Below are positions 40,356 to 49,179 of a stretch of 64,000 nt of DNA, piece after piece (position 1 is the first letter of the stretch; each line of letters opens with the position of its first letter). A model generated the notes under the pieces. It saw nothing but the letters and a program-made list of their open reading frames with translations, searched no databases and was not told the DNA's origin. The stretch is from Blastochloris sulfoviridis (GTDB taxonomy: Bacteria > Pseudomonadota > Alphaproteobacteria > Rhizobiales > Xanthobacteraceae). Made by a program: the position numbers and the translations under genes. Location of the stretch: the NCBI RefSeq assembly GCF_008630065.1, contig NZ_VWPL01000004.1:120273-184272 (forward strand), in the 5' to 3' direction.

Positions 40356-41633
40356 ATGGCGTTTGTGGCGCAGGCGGGCGGACAGGCAGCAGGCCAGGGC
40401 GCCACGGGCACCAGCCCCGGGCCGTCCGGCGTGGCGCTGCAGCGCCTCGCGCTGATCCTGGCGTGCGGGCTGGTCGGGATCCTGGTCGCGCTGGCCGTGC
40501 TGGTCTTTGCGCCGCCGCGCTATCGTGCCAGCGCCGAACTCGCGCTGCCGTCGCCGGCCGCCGCCGCGGTGGCCGAGGACGCGCTGGCTTCCGAGCCGGT
40601 GCTGCGGGTTGTGGCCAACGTGCTGGCGACCGGCACGCTGATGCCCGACGTCCCGCCAAATCCCGACGCCCCGCTAAGTTCCGAAACCCTGGCCCGCGTG
40701 CAGGCGCGGCTCGCCGCGCGACGAACCGGCGAGCGGCTGGTGATCACGGCCAGCGGCGACGAGGCGGTCGAGACGGCCCGGCTGGCCGATGCCGCGGCCC
40801 AGGCGCTGCTGGTGCTCGCCGACCTGCCGGCGACCCCACCACCGCCCGCCCGTCCCGACGCCGCGGCGGAAGCCCGGCTCGATCGTCTGGCGCAGGAACT
40901 GCGCGACGCCGAGGCGCGGCTCGACCGCGCCCGTGCCGAAACCGGCATCGCTGCCGCCACCGGCGGCCCGGCCGTCGAGCCGTCCCAGCTTGCCGCCCTG
41001 CAGGCGCGCCTGTCGCTGGCGCGGGTGCGCACCGCCGAGGAGCGGGTTCGCCTCGCCCAGATGGAGCGGCTTGCCGCCAGCGGCGCCGATCCCGACACCG
41101 TGCCCGAGGTGGTTCGCTCGCCCGTCATCGCCGCGCTGCGCGGCGACCTCGCCGAAGCGCGGCGGCTGGAGCGCCTCGCCGCCACCGAGCTGGGACCGCG
41201 CCACCCCCGGCTGGCGGCCCAGCGCGAGGAGCGGCGGCGCATCGAGAGCCAGATCCGCGCCGAGACCGTCCGCCTGGCCGCGGCGGCCCGCCAGGACGTG
41301 GAGCGGGCGGAGGCGGCCGAGCGGGCGCTGTCGGCCGAGATCGAGGCCCAGCGCGCCGCCATGACCGCGGCCATCGACGCGGTTGCCCGTCTGCGGGCGC
41401 TGGAGCAGGCGGCCGAGCGCGCCCGCACCGCGCTCGATCTCGCCCGCCGCGAGGCCGCGGCGCCCGCAGCCCCGCCCGCCGTCGAGCGGCCGGCGGGCCG
41501 GCTGGTCTCGGCCGCGGTGCCGCCCTCCAAGCCCGAGGGCCTGCCGCCCGCGGCTTTGCTCGCGCTGGGCCTCACCGCCGGCTGCAGCATCGGCGCCGCC
41601 TTCGCCACCGCCGGCGGACGCCGCTGGCGGTGA
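40356..41633 (+). CDS. Wzz/chain-length-determinant-like membrane protein
   Basis: The 425-residue protein has two membrane segments: one near the start (about 27-50, LALILACGLVGILVALAVLV) and one at the end (about 398-420). Between them is a long periplasmic alanine-arginine-glutamate-rich coiled coil (about 150-370). The YRASAELALPS after helix 1 and the conserved GPRHPRLAAQREERRR resemble the Wzz/PCP family (succinoglycan ExoP-type without kinase), which sets polysaccharide length. The ATG at 40356 has GGAGGAAG 13-15 bases upstream, slightly far; an in-frame ATG at 40215 would add 47 residues including the duplicated motif. No polysaccharide genes are adjacent. Confidence 0.62.
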   Translation: MAFVAQAGGQAAGQGATGTSPGPSGVALQRLALILACGLVGILVALAVLVFAPPRYRASAELALPSPAAAAVAEDALASEPVLRVVANVLATGTLMPDVPPNPDAPLSSETLARVQARLAARRTGERLVITASGDEAVETARLADAAAQALLVLADLPATPPPPARPDAAAEARLDRLAQELRDAEARLDRARAETGIAAATGGPAVEPSQLAALQARLSLARVRTAEERVRLAQMERLAASGADPDTVPEVVRSPVIAALRGDLAEARRLERLAATELGPRHPRLAAQREERRRIESQIRAETVRLAAAARQDVERAEAAERALSAEIEAQRAAMTAAIDAVARLRALEQAAERARTALDLARREAAAPAAPPAVERPAGRLVSAAVPPSKPEGLPPAALLALGLTAGCSIGAAFATAGGRRWR

Positions 41634-41668
41634 GCGTTTTTCGCCCTCTTCGAACCGGAGCCCCACGC

Positions 41669-42277
41669 ATGGCCCAAGATGCCGAGCCTGACGTCGCCGA
41701 GTCCCAATTCGCCGAATCCCGCTTCCGCCTGCTGCGCACCGAGCGCGTCCACAACGGCTGGGCGCGGTTCCTGATCGCCCGCTACGCCACCGCCGACGGC
41801 AGCGAGATCACTCGCGAGATCGAGGACCATGGCGACGCGGTGGCGGTGCTGCCCTACGATCCGCAGCGTGGCACGGTGTTCCTGGTGCGCCAGTTCCGGG
41901 CGCCGGTGGCGATCGCCTCGGGCGCGCCCGACACGCTGGAGGTTTGCGCCGGCTGCGTCGAGTCTGGCGAGGACGAGGAGACCTGCGCGCTGCGCGAACT
42001 GGAGGAGGAATGCGGCCTCGTGCCGCTCAAGCTGGAGCGCGTCGCCACGCTGTGGAGCATGCCCGGCGTCTCCACCGAGCGGCTGACCTATTTCCTGGCC
42101 GAGGTCGACGGTGCTGCGCGCGGCACCGGCGGCGGCCGTGACGACGAACACGAATTCATCACCGTCATCGAGGTACCGGTCGCCGAGCTTGCCGGGCCGG
42201 ACCGCTTCGCCCGCCTGCCCGACGTCAAGTCGCAGTTCCTGCTAGACCGGCTGCTCGACCGGCTGGCCGGGCGCTGA
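41669..42277 (+). CDS. Nudix hydrolase (ADP-ribose/nucleoside diphosphate-sugar type)
   Basis: The 202-residue protein has a complete Nudix box: G-CVESG-E-DEETCAL-REL-EEE-CGL, with all metal-binding glutamates. LVRQFRAPVAIASGAPDTLE before it and GVSTERLTYFLAEVD after it match the ADP-ribose pyrophosphatase/NudK branch. It would split a nucleoside diphosphate linked to sugar. The ATG at 41669 lies 36 bp after the Wzz-like gene, so the two may be co-transcribed. It converges on the tRNA gene. Confidence 0.87.
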   Translation: MAQDAEPDVAESQFAESRFRLLRTERVHNGWARFLIARYATADGSEITREIEDHGDAVAVLPYDPQRGTVFLVRQFRAPVAIASGAPDTLEVCAGCVESGEDEETCALRELEEECGLVPLKLERVATLWSMPGVSTERLTYFLAEVDGAARGTGGGRDDEHEFITVIEVPVAELAGPDRFARLPDVKSQFLLDRLLDRLAGR

Positions 42278-42425
42278 GCGCAGCCACGGCGGCACAGCGA
42301 ACCGGGCCGGACGAATCGTCACGCGAGGTGCCGAGGCGGGTCTTGCGGCCGAAACGGCGTCCAACCAGGACACGCCCAGCCAGCACCAACGTCACATCCG
42401 GAGGACCGTCACATCAGGGGAATTT

Positions 42426-42501
<76 letters not shown>

Positions 42502-42969
42502 ACCTGGCAACGGCGAGGAGCCTTCGGATCGAGGTCTTGCAGACCCGGATCCTGCGGCCCCATGGGATGTGTCACCGATGCGGGCGCTTCCGATCGAGCG
42601 TGACTCGCCGGACGCTGAGGCGGAGAAACCACAAACTGACGACAAGCACAAGCGTCCTTCGCATCGAAATCCACGCCTGGGTGCTTGCCTGTGCGCGACT
42701 GCACCGCCCTCTGGCAACCAGGGGGTGCGGGCGGGCGGCCAAACGCGTCAAATGCCGGTGATGCCGCCGCCGGGCGCATCGTTTGCCGGCGTTGCGCTGT
42801 TATAGATTCGGCAAGGCCCGGATCGAACCAACCACCAACCCTGCCGCCGAATCGGCATAGCTCCCCTGCTTTGCCGAAAGGGCTGGTTTGCTCCGGAACC
42901 CGAGAGCAAAGGCCGCACGATGGAGCTGCCCGATGACGCCGCGCCTGAACTGCCGATGAGCATCCATCT
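42502..42969. other. 468-bp gap between tRNA-Ala and the TVP38 gene
   Basis: I see no gene or repeat family. It must contain the tRNA promoter (reverse strand) and the promoter of the TVP38 operon; a TATAGA at 42803-42808 is the only AT-rich -10-like box, without a good -35. Confidence 0.4.
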
Positions 42970-43773
42970 ATGAGCGTCCATGACCGAATGCCCGAGGACG
43001 GCGAGAGGCCGGCCGGCCGGTGGCGGCGAAGGCTGCCGCTCATCCTCGTGCTCGCCGCATCAATGCTGATCGTCGCGCTCGGCGGCCAACGCTACGTCTC
43101 CTTCACCGCGCTGGTCGACCACCGGTCCGCGATCGACGCCTTCGTGGTGCACCATCCGCTGGCGTCGGTCCTGGCGTTCGTCGCCGTCTATGCCGCCATT
43201 GTGGCGCTGTCGCTGCCGGGGGCGGCGGCCATGACGCTGATCGGCGGCTTCCTGTTCGGCTGGCCGGTGGGAACGGCAGCCTCCGCCTTCGCCGCCACCA
43301 CCGGCGCCACGCTGATCTTCCTGCTGGCGCGCACCTCGCTCGGCGACGATCTGGTCCGCGCCGCCGGGGCCGGCGCGGCACGGCTTGCTGCGCGCTTCCA
43401 GCAGCACGCCTTCAGCTATCTCCTGTTCCTGCGGCTGGTTCCGGCCTTTCCGTTCTGGATGGTCAATCTGGTGGCGGCGATCGCCGGCATGCGGCTGCCG
43501 GCCTATGTCGCCGCGACGCTGCTCGGCATCCTGCCGGGCACGCTGGTGTTCGCGGTGATCGGCTCGGGGCTCGGCGAGCCGCTGGCGGACCAGTCGGCCG
43601 CCCTCCACGACTGCCGGGCACGCGGCGGCAGCGATTGCCGGGTCGCGCTTTCGGTCGCCGATTTTCTCACGCCCGAGCTCGTCGGCGGTTTTGTCGCGTT
43701 GGGTGCGTTGTCGCTGCTTCCGGTTCTGGCGCGGCACGTTCGCCGGCCGGACGCGGCGAAGCGGCCGACCTGA
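42970..43773 (+). CDS. TVP38/TMEM64 family membrane protein
   Basis: A 267-residue DedA-superfamily (SNARE-associated) protein with about six helices. The family core is FLFGWPVGTAASAFAATTGA and the re-entrant motif FLRLVPAFPFWMVNLVAAIA (about residues 155-175), which in DedA-type proteins makes part of a proton-coupled lipid path. A cysteine-containing loop (ALHDCRARGGSDCRVALSV) before the last helix is shared by relatives linked to MerA-like flavoproteins. It is 26 bp ahead of such a flavoprotein gene, so they form an operon. Confidence 0.87.
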   Translation: MSVHDRMPEDGERPAGRWRRRLPLILVLAASMLIVALGGQRYVSFTALVDHRSAIDAFVVHHPLASVLAFVAVYAAIVALSLPGAAAMTLIGGFLFGWPVGTAASAFAATTGATLIFLLARTSLGDDLVRAAGAGAARLAARFQQHAFSYLLFLRLVPAFPFWMVNLVAAIAGMRLPAYVAATLLGILPGTLVFAVIGSGLGEPLADQSAALHDCRARGGSDCRVALSVADFLTPELVGGFVALGALSLLPVLARHVRRPDAAKRPT

Positions 43774-43799
43774 CGCGGCCAGGCTGGTCAGGCAAAGCG

Positions 43800-45224
43800 A
43801 TGGCAACGCGCCTCACTCCCGATCTCTGCGTCATCGGCGCGGGCTCCGGCGGCCTGTCGGTTGCCGCGGCGGCTGCCGGATTCGGCGTGCCGGTGGTGCT
43901 GGTCGAACGCCACAGGATGGGCGGCGACTGCCTCAACACCGGCTGCGTCCCCTCCAAGGCGTTGCTGGCGGCGGCGAAGCGGGCGCAGGCGATCCGCACC
44001 GCCGGGACGTTCGGCATCGCGGCCGGCGCGCCGACGGTCGATTTCCGCGCGGTGATGGCGCACGTGCGCGCCGTGCAGGCTGCGATCGCGCCCAACGATT
44101 CGGAGGAGCGGTTCACCGCGCTTGGCGTGACGGTGATCCGCGCCAGCGCCCGCTTCGTCAGCGCCGGGGTGGTGGCGGCCGGCGATGTCGAGATCGCGGC
44201 GCGGCGCTTCGTCATCGCCACCGGCTCGAAGCCGGCACTGCCGCCGATCGCGGGGCTCACCGACACGCCGCATCTGACCACCGACACGATCTGGGATCTC
44301 GACGTGCTGCCGCGCCATCTCGCCATCATCGGCGGCGGGCCGGTGGGCTGCGAGCTGGCGCAGGCGTTTTGCCGCCTGGGTTCGGCGGTGACGGTGCTGG
44401 AGGCGGCGCGCCCGCTCGCCGGGCACGCGGCCGATTGCGCCGATGTGGCGATCGCGGCGCTGCGGCGCGAGGGCGTGGTGGTGCGAAGCCCGGTCGACGT
44501 CGCCGCCGTGCATCGCGCGGCGGATGGCGTGGCGATCGAGATCGCGGAGAACGGCGGTCGCGTCACGCTTGAGGCCTCGCACCTCCTGGTCGCCGCCGGC
44601 CGCCGGCCGAATGTCGATTGCCTCGGGCTCGACCGGGCGGGCATCGCGTCTTCGCCGCGCGGCATTGCCGTGGATGCCGGCCTGCGCACCACCAACCGCC
44701 GGGTCTATGCCATCGGCGACGTCATCGGCGGCACCATGTTCACCCACGCCGCCGGCTGGCAGGCCGGTCTGGTGGTGCGCAGCGCCCTGTTCCGCCTGCC
44801 GGTGACGTTCGATCCCGACGTCATTCCCCGCGTCACCTTCACCGATCCGGAGCTCGCCGCGGTGGGGCTCGACGAGGCATCCGCGCGATCGCGCCATCGC
44901 GACGTGCGCGTGGTGCGCGTGCCGTTCTCCGACAACGACCGCGCCCAAGCCGAGCGCGACACCGCGGGCTTCCTCCAGGTGGTGATGACGGCGCGTGGCC
45001 GCATTCTGGGGGCGGCGATCGTCGGCCGCGATGCCGGCGAGATGATCGGCGCGTGGTCGCTCGCGGTGGCGCGGGGGGCGAACATCCGCACCTTCGCCGC
45101 GCTCATTGCGCCCTATCCGACGCGCGCGGAAATCGGCCGGCGGGCGGCCTTTGCCTTCTTCGCGCCGCGTTTGACCGGTCGGCTGGCGAAAGGCATCATC
45201 CGGGCACTGCGATGGTTCGGATGA
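43800..45224 (+). CDS. pyridine nucleotide-disulfide oxidoreductase, mercuric-reductase-like
   Basis: The 474-residue flavoprotein has the FAD loop CVIGAGSGGLSVAAAAAGFG, the redox pair in GGDCLNTGCVPSKALLAAA (Cys about 43 and 48), the NAD(P)H loop AIIGGGPVGCELAQAF, the FAD site VYAIGDVIGG and a dimerisation domain. The usual His-x-x-x-Pro general-acid site of lipoamide or glutathione enzymes reads IAPYPTRAE, without histidine, as in MerA-type relatives. MerA's N-terminal heavy-metal domain and C-terminal Cys pair are missing, so mercury reduction is unlikely. It lies between TVP38 and a histidine kinase with gaps of 26 and 24 bp. Confidence 0.85.
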   Translation: MATRLTPDLCVIGAGSGGLSVAAAAAGFGVPVVLVERHRMGGDCLNTGCVPSKALLAAAKRAQAIRTAGTFGIAAGAPTVDFRAVMAHVRAVQAAIAPNDSEERFTALGVTVIRASARFVSAGVVAAGDVEIAARRFVIATGSKPALPPIAGLTDTPHLTTDTIWDLDVLPRHLAIIGGGPVGCELAQAFCRLGSAVTVLEAARPLAGHAADCADVAIAALRREGVVVRSPVDVAAVHRAADGVAIEIAENGGRVTLEASHLLVAAGRRPNVDCLGLDRAGIASSPRGIAVDAGLRTTNRRVYAIGDVIGGTMFTHAAGWQAGLVVRSALFRLPVTFDPDVIPRVTFTDPELAAVGLDEASARSRHRDVRVVRVPFSDNDRAQAERDTAGFLQVVMTARGRILGAAIVGRDAGEMIGAWSLAVARGANIRTFAALIAPYPTRAEIGRRAAFAFFAPRLTGRLAKGIIRALRWFG

Positions 45225-45248
45225 CGCCGCAGCAGCTCGCCGCCGGCC

Positions 45249-46769
45249 ATGAGCAACATCAAGACCGACAACGACACCGACAGAGAGACCGGACACGACA
45301 GGAGCGGACACGAAGGCGCCGCGACCGCGCCGGGTTTCCGATCCGTCGGGCCTGGGCTGTCGGGCCGGCTTCTTCTGCTCACCATCGTGTTCGTGATGCT
45401 GGCGGAAGTGCTGATCTTCGTGCCGTCCATCGCCAATTTCCGCGTGGCCTGGCTGTCCGACCGGCTGGCGGCGGCGCGCACGGTGGCGCTGGTGTGGGCG
45501 GCGGCACCCGACGGCACGATCTCGGCCGATCTGACGCGCGACCTCCTGGTCAGCGTCGATGCCCACGCGGTGGCGCTCAAGACGCCCGATAGCCGGCGGC
45601 TCCTGGCGATCGCCGGCAAGGTGCCCGATGTCGACGTCCACGTCGACACCCGCAGCGGCCCGCCCTGGCTTACGATCATCGAGGCCTTCGAGACGCTCAC
45701 CTCCACCGAAAACCGCATTCTGCGGGTGGTCGGGCCGGCGCCGATGGATGGCGGCTTCATCGAGATCGTGCTGGAGGAGCGTCCGCTACGCACGGCGATG
45801 TTTGTCTATTCGCGCAACATCCTGCTCCTGTCGCTGGCGATCTCCGGCATCACCGCGACGCTGGTCTATCTTGCACTGATGTGGCTGATCGTGCGGCCGA
45901 TCCGCCGGCTCGCCGGCAACATGACGGCGTTCCGCGCCCATCCCGAGGATGCCAGCCGCGTCATCGTGCCGTCTGCGCGCACCGACGAGGTTGGCTTGGC
46001 CGAGCACGAGCTGGCGGCCATGCAGCGCCAGTTGCAGAGCACGCTGCAATCGAAGAGCCGGCTCGCGGCGCTCGGGCTCGCGGTGTCCAAGATCAATCAC
46101 GACCTGCGCAACATGATGGCCTCCGCCCATCTGTTGTCCGATCGGCTGTCGGCGATCGACAGCCCCGAGGTGCAGCGCTTCGCGCCGATGCTGATCCGCG
46201 CGATCGACCGCGCGATCGGCTTCGCCGAGGCGACCCTCGCCTATGGCGGGGCCCAGGAGACGCCGCCGGAGCGGCAGCGTTTCGCGCTTGGCCCGCTTGC
46301 CCAGGAGGTTCGCGAGGCGGTGGGACTGCTGCCGGGCAGCGCGATCGACTGGGTGGCGGCGATCGACCGCGGCCTCGAAGTGGACGCCGATCCCGATCAG
46401 CTCTTCCGCGTTCTGGTGAACCTCGTCCGCAACAGTCTGCAGGCGCTGGAGCAGCGCGCGCCGAACGATCCGGGGCGCGACCAGGTTCGGCTTGCGGCGC
46501 GGCGCGAGGGCACGGTCGTCACCATCGAGGTGTCGGACACCGGCCCCGGCGTGCCGGCCAGGGCCCGCGCCCATCTGTTTGAGGCGTTCCAGGGCTCGAC
46601 GCGGCGCGGCGGCGCGGGGCTCGGCCTCGCCATATCCGCCGAGCTCGTGCATGCGCACGGCGGCGATATCCGCCTCGCCGAAGGCACGCTCGGCGCGACG
46701 TTCCGCATCACCATTCCCGACCGCACCACCAGCCTCGATGCGGCGCGCGCCGAGCGCGCACATGCGTGA
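45249..46769 (+). CDS. membrane sensor histidine kinase without adjacent response regulator
   Basis: The 506-residue kinase has membrane helix 1 (41-60), a periplasmic sensor of about 125 residues, helix 2 (191-215), a HAMP linker (about 212-265), a phospho-acceptor segment VSKINHDLRNMMASAHLLSD with His284, and a GHKL ATPase: N box NLVRNSLQAL, G1 DTGPGVP, G2 GGAGLGLAIS. The histidine box differs from the common HELRTPL form and matches a group of rhizobial kinases. The gene follows the TVP38 and flavoprotein genes in one operon. No response regulator is nearby, so its partner is elsewhere. Confidence 0.87.
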   Translation: MSNIKTDNDTDRETGHDRSGHEGAATAPGFRSVGPGLSGRLLLLTIVFVMLAEVLIFVPSIANFRVAWLSDRLAAARTVALVWAAAPDGTISADLTRDLLVSVDAHAVALKTPDSRRLLAIAGKVPDVDVHVDTRSGPPWLTIIEAFETLTSTENRILRVVGPAPMDGGFIEIVLEERPLRTAMFVYSRNILLLSLAISGITATLVYLALMWLIVRPIRRLAGNMTAFRAHPEDASRVIVPSARTDEVGLAEHELAAMQRQLQSTLQSKSRLAALGLAVSKINHDLRNMMASAHLLSDRLSAIDSPEVQRFAPMLIRAIDRAIGFAEATLAYGGAQETPPERQRFALGPLAQEVREAVGLLPGSAIDWVAAIDRGLEVDADPDQLFRVLVNLVRNSLQALEQRAPNDPGRDQVRLAARREGTVVTIEVSDTGPGVPARARAHLFEAFQGSTRRGGAGLGLAISAELVHAHGGDIRLAEGTLGATFRITIPDRTTSLDAARAERAHA

Positions 46770-46904
46770 TCAGCGGTCGCGCGAAAGATAAATTAAGCTG
46801 TTGGCATCAAATTTGAGCTGTTGGACTTGACGCGTCGCGCGCATTGACGAAAGGCTGAGTCGCTGCGTCGAGTCGCGCGGCGAGCCTAGCAGGGAGGATT
46901 TGTC

Positions 46905-47501
46905 GTGGCGGGCTACAGCTTCGAGATCACCAAGGACCGCAAGGGCGAGTTTCGCGTGCGCTTCAAGGCGCGCAACGGCGAGACGCTGTTCCAGAGCGAA
47001 GGCTACACCGCAAAGGCTTCGGCCCTGAACGCCGTCAAATCGATCCTCAAGAATGGCGCCACCGCGGCGATCGTGGATTCGACCAAGGCGCCGAAGGAAT
47101 CGGCCGCGAAGGCCGCAAAGACCACGAAGGCAAAGACCGGGAAGGCCGCCAAGGCGCCGAAGACCGCCAAGGCAGCGAAGCCCGCGAAGGCCAAGGCGAC
47201 CAAGGCCGCGAAGGCTGCCGCGCCGAAGGCCGCGACCGCCAAGACGGCGGGCCGCAAAGCCACGGGCAAAGCCGCCAAGACGGCTTCCACGAAGACGGCC
47301 GCCACCAAGACGGCTGCGGCCAAGACCACTGCGAAGGCCGCCACTGCAAAAGCCGCCACCGCGAAGGCGGCGAAGCCGAAGCTCGGAAAGCCGAAGACGA
47401 CGAAGCCGAAGCTCACGCGTGCCCGCAAGCCGAAGGCCGCGCCGGCGCCGGAAGCTGCGCCTGCGTCCGACGCAGCGCCGATGGCGGCGCCGACGGTCTG
47501 A
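46905..47501 (+). CDS. YegP (DUF1508) domain fused to a histone H1-like lysine-alanine tail
   Basis: Residues 1-55 are one YegP/DUF1508 unit (SFEITKDRKGEFRVRFKARN, then ETLFQSEGYTAKASALNAVK). Residues 60-198 are almost only Lys, Ala, Thr and Pro in AAK/TAK/PAK repeats, like eukaryotic histone H1 tails and bacterial AlgP/HctA-type proteins. The tail should bind DNA or RNA without sequence preference. Codons in the tail vary (AAG/AAA, GCC/GCG/GCA), so the protein repeat is selected. The start is GTG with AGGGAGGA upstream; a hairpin follows the stop (47515-47546). YegP's function is unknown. Confidence 0.82.
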   Translation: MAGYSFEITKDRKGEFRVRFKARNGETLFQSEGYTAKASALNAVKSILKNGATAAIVDSTKAPKESAAKAAKTTKAKTGKAAKAPKTAKAAKPAKAKATKAAKAAAPKAATAKTAGRKATGKAAKTASTKTAATKTAAAKTTAKAATAKAATAKAAKPKLGKPKTTKPKLTRARKPKAAPAPEAAPASDAAPMAAPTV

Positions 47502-47514
47502 TCGTCGCCGCGTC

Positions 47515-47546
47515 ATCCCGGCATCGCGCACTGCGCGAGCCGGGAT
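47515..47546 (+). terminator. 15-bp-stem hairpin after the YegP fusion gene
   Basis: ATCCCGGC-A-TCGCGCA pairs with TGCGCGA-GCCGGGAT. It begins 13 bases after the stop codon and lacks a T run. The outer arms are the common rhizobial intergenic word ATCCCGGC/GCCGGGAT, also seen near 60011-60042, so it may be a repeat remnant acting as terminator. Confidence 0.5.
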
Positions 47547-47842
47547 CGGACGTGGAGGCGCGAGCGCACATGAGCCGCGTTCCGTTCACGAACGGTACGC
47601 GCTGATGGAGTTGTGCTTCGCCGCGCGATCGATGCTGGATCGTGCGGTTGCGGAAGAAGAACGCCGGCTGATGAGGAACGCCGGCCGATCGAGCCGCCGT
47701 TCCGGAGGCCGTTCGCCCGGCGCCCGTCATCATGCGGTTCCGGGCAACGCGTTCGGAATAGCCTTGTTCGGAATGGCCGCGTGCCGAAGGCCGCGCTTGT
47801 TCGCTCGCAGATGGGATCCTGCACCCGGGCGCGGGCGGGCAC

Positions 47843-47903
47843 GGTTCGGCTGGACGAGAGTTCGGCTGGACTTGAGGTCGGCTTGACTTGAGGTCGGCTT
47901 GAC
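47843..47903. repeat. 16-bp tandem repeat, four units
   Basis: Units are (CAC)GGTTCGGCTGGAC, GAGAGTTCGGCTGGAC, TTGAGGTCGGCTTGAC and TTGAGGTCGGCTTGAC. The last two are identical; the period is not a multiple of three. It lies about 140 bp upstream of mepA. Confidence 0.7.
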
Positions 47904-48044
47904 ACGCGCACGATTGCCGAGCCGATCGGCCGAAACTCATCGGGACCGCGGACGACCGGCAGGGCCGCTCCACGCGATCTCGAGGCCGCAGGATCGCGAG
48001 GCGGTCTCGCGGACTGTGCAAGACGACAGCTCAGCGAGGCCGGC

Positions 48045-48977
48045 ATGGTGCTGACGCGTGTTGTTCTCCTCCCGGCGCTCGTCGCCGCGTCGGCGCTGCT
48101 GGCGGCACTTGGCCCGGCCGCCGCGCAGACGCCGGGCACGCTCGATCCGGTGCCGCTGCCGCCCCTGTCCAACCCCTCCGATCCGTCGCTCGCCGCGAAG
48201 GAGCTGTTCGGCCGCGCGACCAGCCCGGCGCCGGGGCCGGCGCGGGTGATCGGCGGGTTCGCGCGCGGCTGCCTTGCCGGCGCGGTGGCGCTGCCGATCG
48301 ACGGCGAGGCGTGGCAGGTGATGCGCCTGTCGCGCAACCGCAACTGGGGCCATCCATCGCTGATCGGCTTCCTGGAACGCGTTGCGCGCAAGGTGCCGGC
48401 GGCGGTCGGCTGGCCCGGCATCCTGGTGGGCGACCTGTCGCAGCCGCGCGGCGGCCCCATGCTCACCGGCCACGCCAGCCACCAGATCGGGCTCGACGCC
48501 GACATCTGGCTGACGCCGATGCCGAAGACCACCCTGTCGCGCGCCGACCGCGAGACGATGAGCGCGACCAATGTCGTCGCCGCCGACTGGAACGATGTCG
48601 ACCCCGCCACCTGGACGCCGCAGCACCGCGCGCTGATCCGCCTGTTCGCAATGCAGCCGGAGGTGTCGCGCGTGCTGGTCAATCCGGCGATCAAGAAGGC
48701 GCTGTGCCGCGAGGCGGGTAAGGATCGCGGGTGGCTCGCCAAGGTGCGCCCGTGGTGGGGGCACAATTATCACACCCACATTAGGCTGCGCTGCCCGGTC
48801 GGCGCCAAGGACTGCCGCGAGCAGGGCGCCGTTCCCGGCGGCGACGGCTGCGGCGGCGATCTCGCCTGGTGGTTCAGCGCCGATGCGCGAAAGCCCAAAC
48901 CGCCGTCGCGGCCGTCGCCGCCGCTCAAGCTGGGCGATCTGCCGCCGGAGTGCCGGAGCGTGGCGTTCGCGCAATAG
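48045..48977 (+). CDS. mepA: penicillin-insensitive murein endopeptidase
   Basis: A 310-residue M74 family peptidase. The signal peptide is VVLLPALVAASALLAALG, cleaved near AAAQTP. Zinc ligands are in LTGHASHQIGLDADIWLTPM (His and Asp) and WWGHNYHTHIRLRCP (His-x-His). It cuts D-Ala-meso-DAP cross-links of peptidoglycan in the periplasm. The C-terminal proline-rich part (KPKPPSRPSPPLK) is usual in rhizobial members. Neighbours are unrelated. Confidence 0.93.
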   Translation: MVLTRVVLLPALVAASALLAALGPAAAQTPGTLDPVPLPPLSNPSDPSLAAKELFGRATSPAPGPARVIGGFARGCLAGAVALPIDGEAWQVMRLSRNRNWGHPSLIGFLERVARKVPAAVGWPGILVGDLSQPRGGPMLTGHASHQIGLDADIWLTPMPKTTLSRADRETMSATNVVAADWNDVDPATWTPQHRALIRLFAMQPEVSRVLVNPAIKKALCREAGKDRGWLAKVRPWWGHNYHTHIRLRCPVGAKDCREQGAVPGGDGCGGDLAWWFSADARKPKPPSRPSPPLKLGDLPPECRSVAFAQ

Positions 48978-49179
48978 GTCCGAACAGGATGGATCGGCCG
49001 CTGCTGCCCGGCGCGCGGCCCAGGGTGGCCGGCCCGGCACCGCGACGGCAGGGGCCCGGAGAGAGTCCAAGACAGCGACCGCGAAAGCGTCCTATAATGC
49101 GAGGGAATTTCCGATTGCTATTGGCAGCGTCCGACGACTTGGCTAAGAGCCGCTTGAACCCGCCGACGCGTTCGCTGCG

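Larger units (their letters stand above)
47502..48044. other. 543-bp gap between the YegP fusion and mepA
   Basis: No gene is supported. It starts with a hairpin (47515-47546) and holds a 16-bp tandem repeat (47843-47903). The middle is rich in short inverted G/C words without a clear pattern. Confidence 0.5.

Noticed and set aside
40199..41668. Long upstream extension of the Nudix hydrolase frame
   Set aside because: It overlaps the Wzz-like gene out of frame and is arginine-glycine noise; the Nudix gene starts at 41669.
43800..45224. Mercury resistance (merA)
   Set aside because: The N-terminal metal-binding domain and the C-terminal cysteine pair are missing and no other mer gene is near; only the general flavoprotein family is supported.
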